A stretch of DNA of 8,996 nt, taken from NCBI GenBank assembly GCA_005879095.1, contig VBLM01000075.1, positions 1 through 8,996 on the forward strand, in the 5' to 3' direction. The stretch is from Deltaproteobacteria bacterium (GTDB lineage: Bacteria; Myxococcota; Myxococcia; Myxococcales; 40CM-4-68-19). Position numbers and translations under genes: made by a program. Positions 7,318 to 8,996 of this stretch are shown here, piece after piece. The notes under the pieces are model-generated. The model saw nothing but the letters and a program-made list of their open reading frames with translations. It did not search any database and was not told the DNA's origin. Positions within the stretch are counted from its first letter, which is position 1; every line of letters begins with the position of its first letter.

Positions 7318-8268
7318 TCATGGAATCAGGACGATTTTGCCCACAACCTCATTGTTCTGCATGGCATCGTGTGCGGCTTGCGCCTGCGCCAGCGGGAAAG
7401 TCTTGTCCAGCACCGCCTTGAGCTCGCCGGTTTCGAAGCGGGGAAGGGCGCGCGCGGTGAAGTCGGCGACCAGCCGGGCCTTCTGCGAGGCGCTGCGGTT
7501 GCGAAGGGTAGAGCCCATGACGGTGAGCCGTTTCGAAAGCATCGCGCCGAGGTCGAGCACCGCTTTCGCGCCGCCCATCGTCGAGATGCAGCAGACGCGG
7601 CCCTGCAGACCGAGGGCTGCGACGTCTGCTTCCAGATAAGGACCGCCGACGAGATCGAAGATCAGGTCCGCGCCGTGCCCCGCGGCAGCGCGCACCGCCT
7701 CGGCCAACTTCGCCGGAACTTCGTCCCGCGCGAGGACGTGCGTCGCGCCGAGCGAGCGGCAGGCCGCGTGCTTGCCGGGCGAGGAAGTGGCGAGCAGCAC
7801 GCTCGCGACGCCGCGGCAGAGTTGCAACGCGGCGCTGCCGACACCGCTCGCAGCAGCATGCACGACGACGACCTCGCCCGGTTGCAGGCCGCCAAGCATG
7901 AACAGGTTCAGCCACGAGGTCAGGAACGCTTCGGGGATCGCCGCGGCTTGCTCGTAGGACAGCCCGTGCGGAATCGGCATCGCCTGCCCCGCTGGGACGC
8001 GCGCCTTTTCCGCGTATCCGCCGCCGGCGAGCAGCGCCATCACCTTTTCGCCTCTGCGTTGCGCCGGCTCGAGCACGTCGCCGGCGATCTCCAGCCCGAT
8101 GGTTTCCGGCTCGCCCGGCGGCGGCGGATAGCGTCCCATCCGCTGCAGGATGTCGGCGCGATTCACGCCGGCGGCGCACACGCGGACGAGGAGGTCGCCC
8201 TCGCGCAGCTCCGGATCGGGGACCGTGGAAAGCTCCATCCGCCCCTGGTCGACCACGATGGCGCGCAT
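7318..8268 (-). CDS. zinc-independent NAD(P)H:quinone oxidoreductase, PIG3/QOR-type MDR protein
   Basis: Cytosolic medium-chain dehydrogenase/reductase of the quinone oxidoreductase type, expected to reduce quinones or enones using NADPH. 316 residues, slightly shorter than typical PIG3-like proteins. N-terminal GroES-like catalytic domain at about 1-115, with the family signature GVNRADILQRMGRYPPPPGE (34-53). Rossmann domain from about 125, with the cofactor motif HAAASGVGSAALQLCRG (137-153). DLIFDLVGGPYLEADV (201-216) and LDLGAMLSKRLTVMGSTLRN (238-257) also match the PIG3 group. The end, NNEVVGKIVLIP, is the usual closing strand. No structural-zinc cysteine cluster is seen. ATG at 8268 is the natural start (MRAIVVDQG); GAGG lies about 12 bases upstream, rather far. 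It is divergent from the next gene by 22 bases and functionally unrelated to the che genes as far as can be told. The real substrate is unknown. Confidence 0.93.
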   Translation of the reverse strand: MRAIVVDQGRMELSTVPDPELREGDLLVRVCAAGVNRADILQRMGRYPPPPGEPETIGLEIAGDVLEPAQRRGEKVMALLAGGGYAEKARVPAGQAMPIPHGLSYEQAAAIPEAFLTSWLNLFMLGGLQPGEVVVVHAAASGVGSAALQLCRGVASVLLATSSPGKHAACRSLGATHVLARDEVPAKLAEAVRAAAGHGADLIFDLVGGPYLEADVAALGLQGRVCCISTMGGAKAVLDLGAMLSKRLTVMGSTLRNRSASQKARLVADFTARALPRFETGELKAVLDKTFPLAQAQAAHDAMQNNEVVGKIVLIP

Positions 8269-8290
8269 GTTCGTTGTATACCTCGCGGCG
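8269..8290. promoter_or_regulatory. 22-base divergent start region shared by oxidoreductase and metal receptor genes
   Basis: Only 22 bases separate the two start codons. The centre holds the palindrome GTATAC (8276-8281), the only AT-rich stretch nearby. TATACA on the minus strand and TATACC on the plus strand each sit about 6-9 bases from the respective ATG, so both transcripts could be essentially leaderless. No good -35 hexamers were found, and any promoter would overlap coding sequence. Upstream in-frame ATGs at 8258 and 8267 would lengthen the plus-strand gene and make the two coding regions overlap. Confidence 0.35.
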
Positions 8291-8996
8291 ATGGCGATTC
8301 GCGTCCTCGACGACCGCCAGCGCGAGCTGGTGTTCATTCGTCCGCCGCGGCGGATCGTGTCGCTGGTGCCGAGCGACACGCTGAACGTCGAAGCGCTCGG
8401 CTTTTCCGTCGTGGGGCGGACGCGATACTGCGATGGAGACGCTCCGATCGTCGGCGGCACCAAGGATGTCGATGTCGACGCGGTGGCGCGGCTCGAGCCG
8501 GATCTGATCCTCGCCAACCAGGAAGAGAACTCGCGCGTTCACCTGGAGGAGCTGGCGCGGTTCGACCTGCCGATCCTGATCTCGTTTCCGCGCACGGTCG
8601 CCGACGGCATCGCGCACCTCGCGCGGCTGGCGAAAATCCTCGAGGCCGACGATGCTCGCGATTTGATCCGGCGCGGCTATGCCATGCTCTCGAACGCGCA
8701 TACGTTCATGAGCGATGCGCTGCGTCTCGCGGGCGGCGCGAACGTCTTCGCCGATCGCGAGCGGCGGTTTCCGCTCGCCGCGGACCTCGGACAGGCAATA
8801 CCGACGCCGGCTGGCACCCGGGACACTCGCTATCCGCGCATCACATTCGAGGAAGTCGCGCAGCGAAAGCCTCGAGTGATCCTGCTTCCAGACGAGCCGC
8901 ATCCGTTTTCCGAGGAGGACTCATCGGTTTTTCGCGTGCGGGTGCCTCAAGCTCGCGTCGTCCGCTGCGGCGGGCGCGATTTCTCCTGGTATGGCG
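8291..8996 (+). CDS. helical-backbone metal receptor, BtuF/TroA-like substrate-binding protein (partial, cut by window end)
   Basis: Binding protein of the BtuF/FhuD-like (helical backbone) superfamily, normally binding cobalamin, haem, metal or siderophore. 235 codons are visible and the 3' end is outside. First lobe: RVLDDRQRELVFIRPPRRIV, then SLVPSDTLNVEALGFSVVGR, TRYCDGDAPIVGGTKDVDVD, ARLEPDLILANQEENSRVHL and ISFPRTVADGIAHLARLAKI. The helical backbone and second lobe follow: HTFMSDALRLAGGANVFADR, then YPRITFEEVAQRKPRVILLP and DEPHPFSEED. No signal peptide or lipobox is visible; even the upstream ATG at 8258 adds only MARMFVVYLAA, with no cleavage site. Between LIRRGYAML and SNAHTF the stretch that usually carries a PIW-PxMT-like segment appears to be missing, in frame. 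Ligand and partner transporter are not determinable here. Confidence 0.82.
   Translation, partial: MAIRVLDDRQRELVFIRPPRRIVSLVPSDTLNVEALGFSVVGRTRYCDGDAPIVGGTKDVDVDAVARLEPDLILANQEENSRVHLEELARFDLPILISFPRTVADGIAHLARLAKILEADDARDLIRRGYAMLSNAHTFMSDALRLAGGANVFADRERRFPLAADLGQAIPTPAGTRDTRYPRITFEEVAQRKPRVILLPDEPHPFSEEDSSVFRVRVPQARVVRCGGRDFSWYG

Noticed and set aside
7349..8902. 517-codon minus-strand frame across the oxidoreductase and metal receptor genes
   Set aside because: It is out of frame with the recognisable oxidoreductase and antisense to the metal receptor. No domain was recognised.
1..8996. Search for an entirely new system, mobile element, CRISPR array, tRNA or rRNA
   Set aside because: All substantial coding frames belong to known families. 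No transposase, terminal repeats, spaced repeats or RNA-gene signatures were seen.

Overview
The window is GC-rich (codon third positions are mostly G or C) and is dominated by one chemosensory (Che) operon on the minus strand. Two unrelated metabolic or transport genes sit at the right end. The gene content suggests a deltaproteobacterial or myxobacterial lineage, though this is inference: a CheA kinase with a C-terminal receiver (the architecture of Myxococcus FrzE), a CheR with a TPR-like tail, a receiver-CheW hybrid, and a signal-peptide-less helical-backbone metal receptor. Other high-GC phyla such as Acidobacteriota cannot be excluded. No flagellar, pilus, rRNA, tRNA, CRISPR or mobile-element sequence is visible.

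Layout, in order of minus-strand transcription from about 7131 down to the left edge: a single-domain CheY-like receiver (7131-6757), a receiver-CheW fusion (6760-5903), CheR with a TPR-like tail (5906-4840, apparently frameshifted near 4955), CheW (4843-4316), hybrid CheA-receiver (4316-2241), CheB (2244-1225), and a two-transmembrane methyl-accepting chemotaxis protein (1228 to beyond position 1). Every one of the six junctions is an overlap of 4 or 1 bases (ATGA, GTGA, GTGA, TGATG, GTGA, ATGA). The seven genes therefore look like a single translationally coupled unit. A plausible sigma-70-type promoter and a strong Shine-Dalgarno sequence precede the first gene, which starts with TTG.

The genes make a complete receptor-to-response circuit. 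The MCP senses, two CheW-type adaptors couple it to CheA, and CheA phosphorylates up to four receiver domains (CheY-like, receiver-CheW, its own C-terminal receiver, CheB). CheR and CheB set receptor methylation. The output (motility, or another function as in Frz-like and 'alternative cellular function' systems) cannot be read from this window.

Right end: a 186-base gap separates the operon from a minus-strand PIG3/QOR-type NAD(P)H:quinone oxidoreductase (8268-7318). Only 22 bases further on, a divergent plus-strand gene (8291 to beyond 8996) encodes a BtuF/TroA-like helical-backbone metal receptor with no signal peptide and an apparently shortened middle. I see no wholly new system here. 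The points most worth checking are the cheR lesion, which makes cheR and cheA one continuous 1221-codon frame, the reversed CheV-like architecture, and the shortened receptor.
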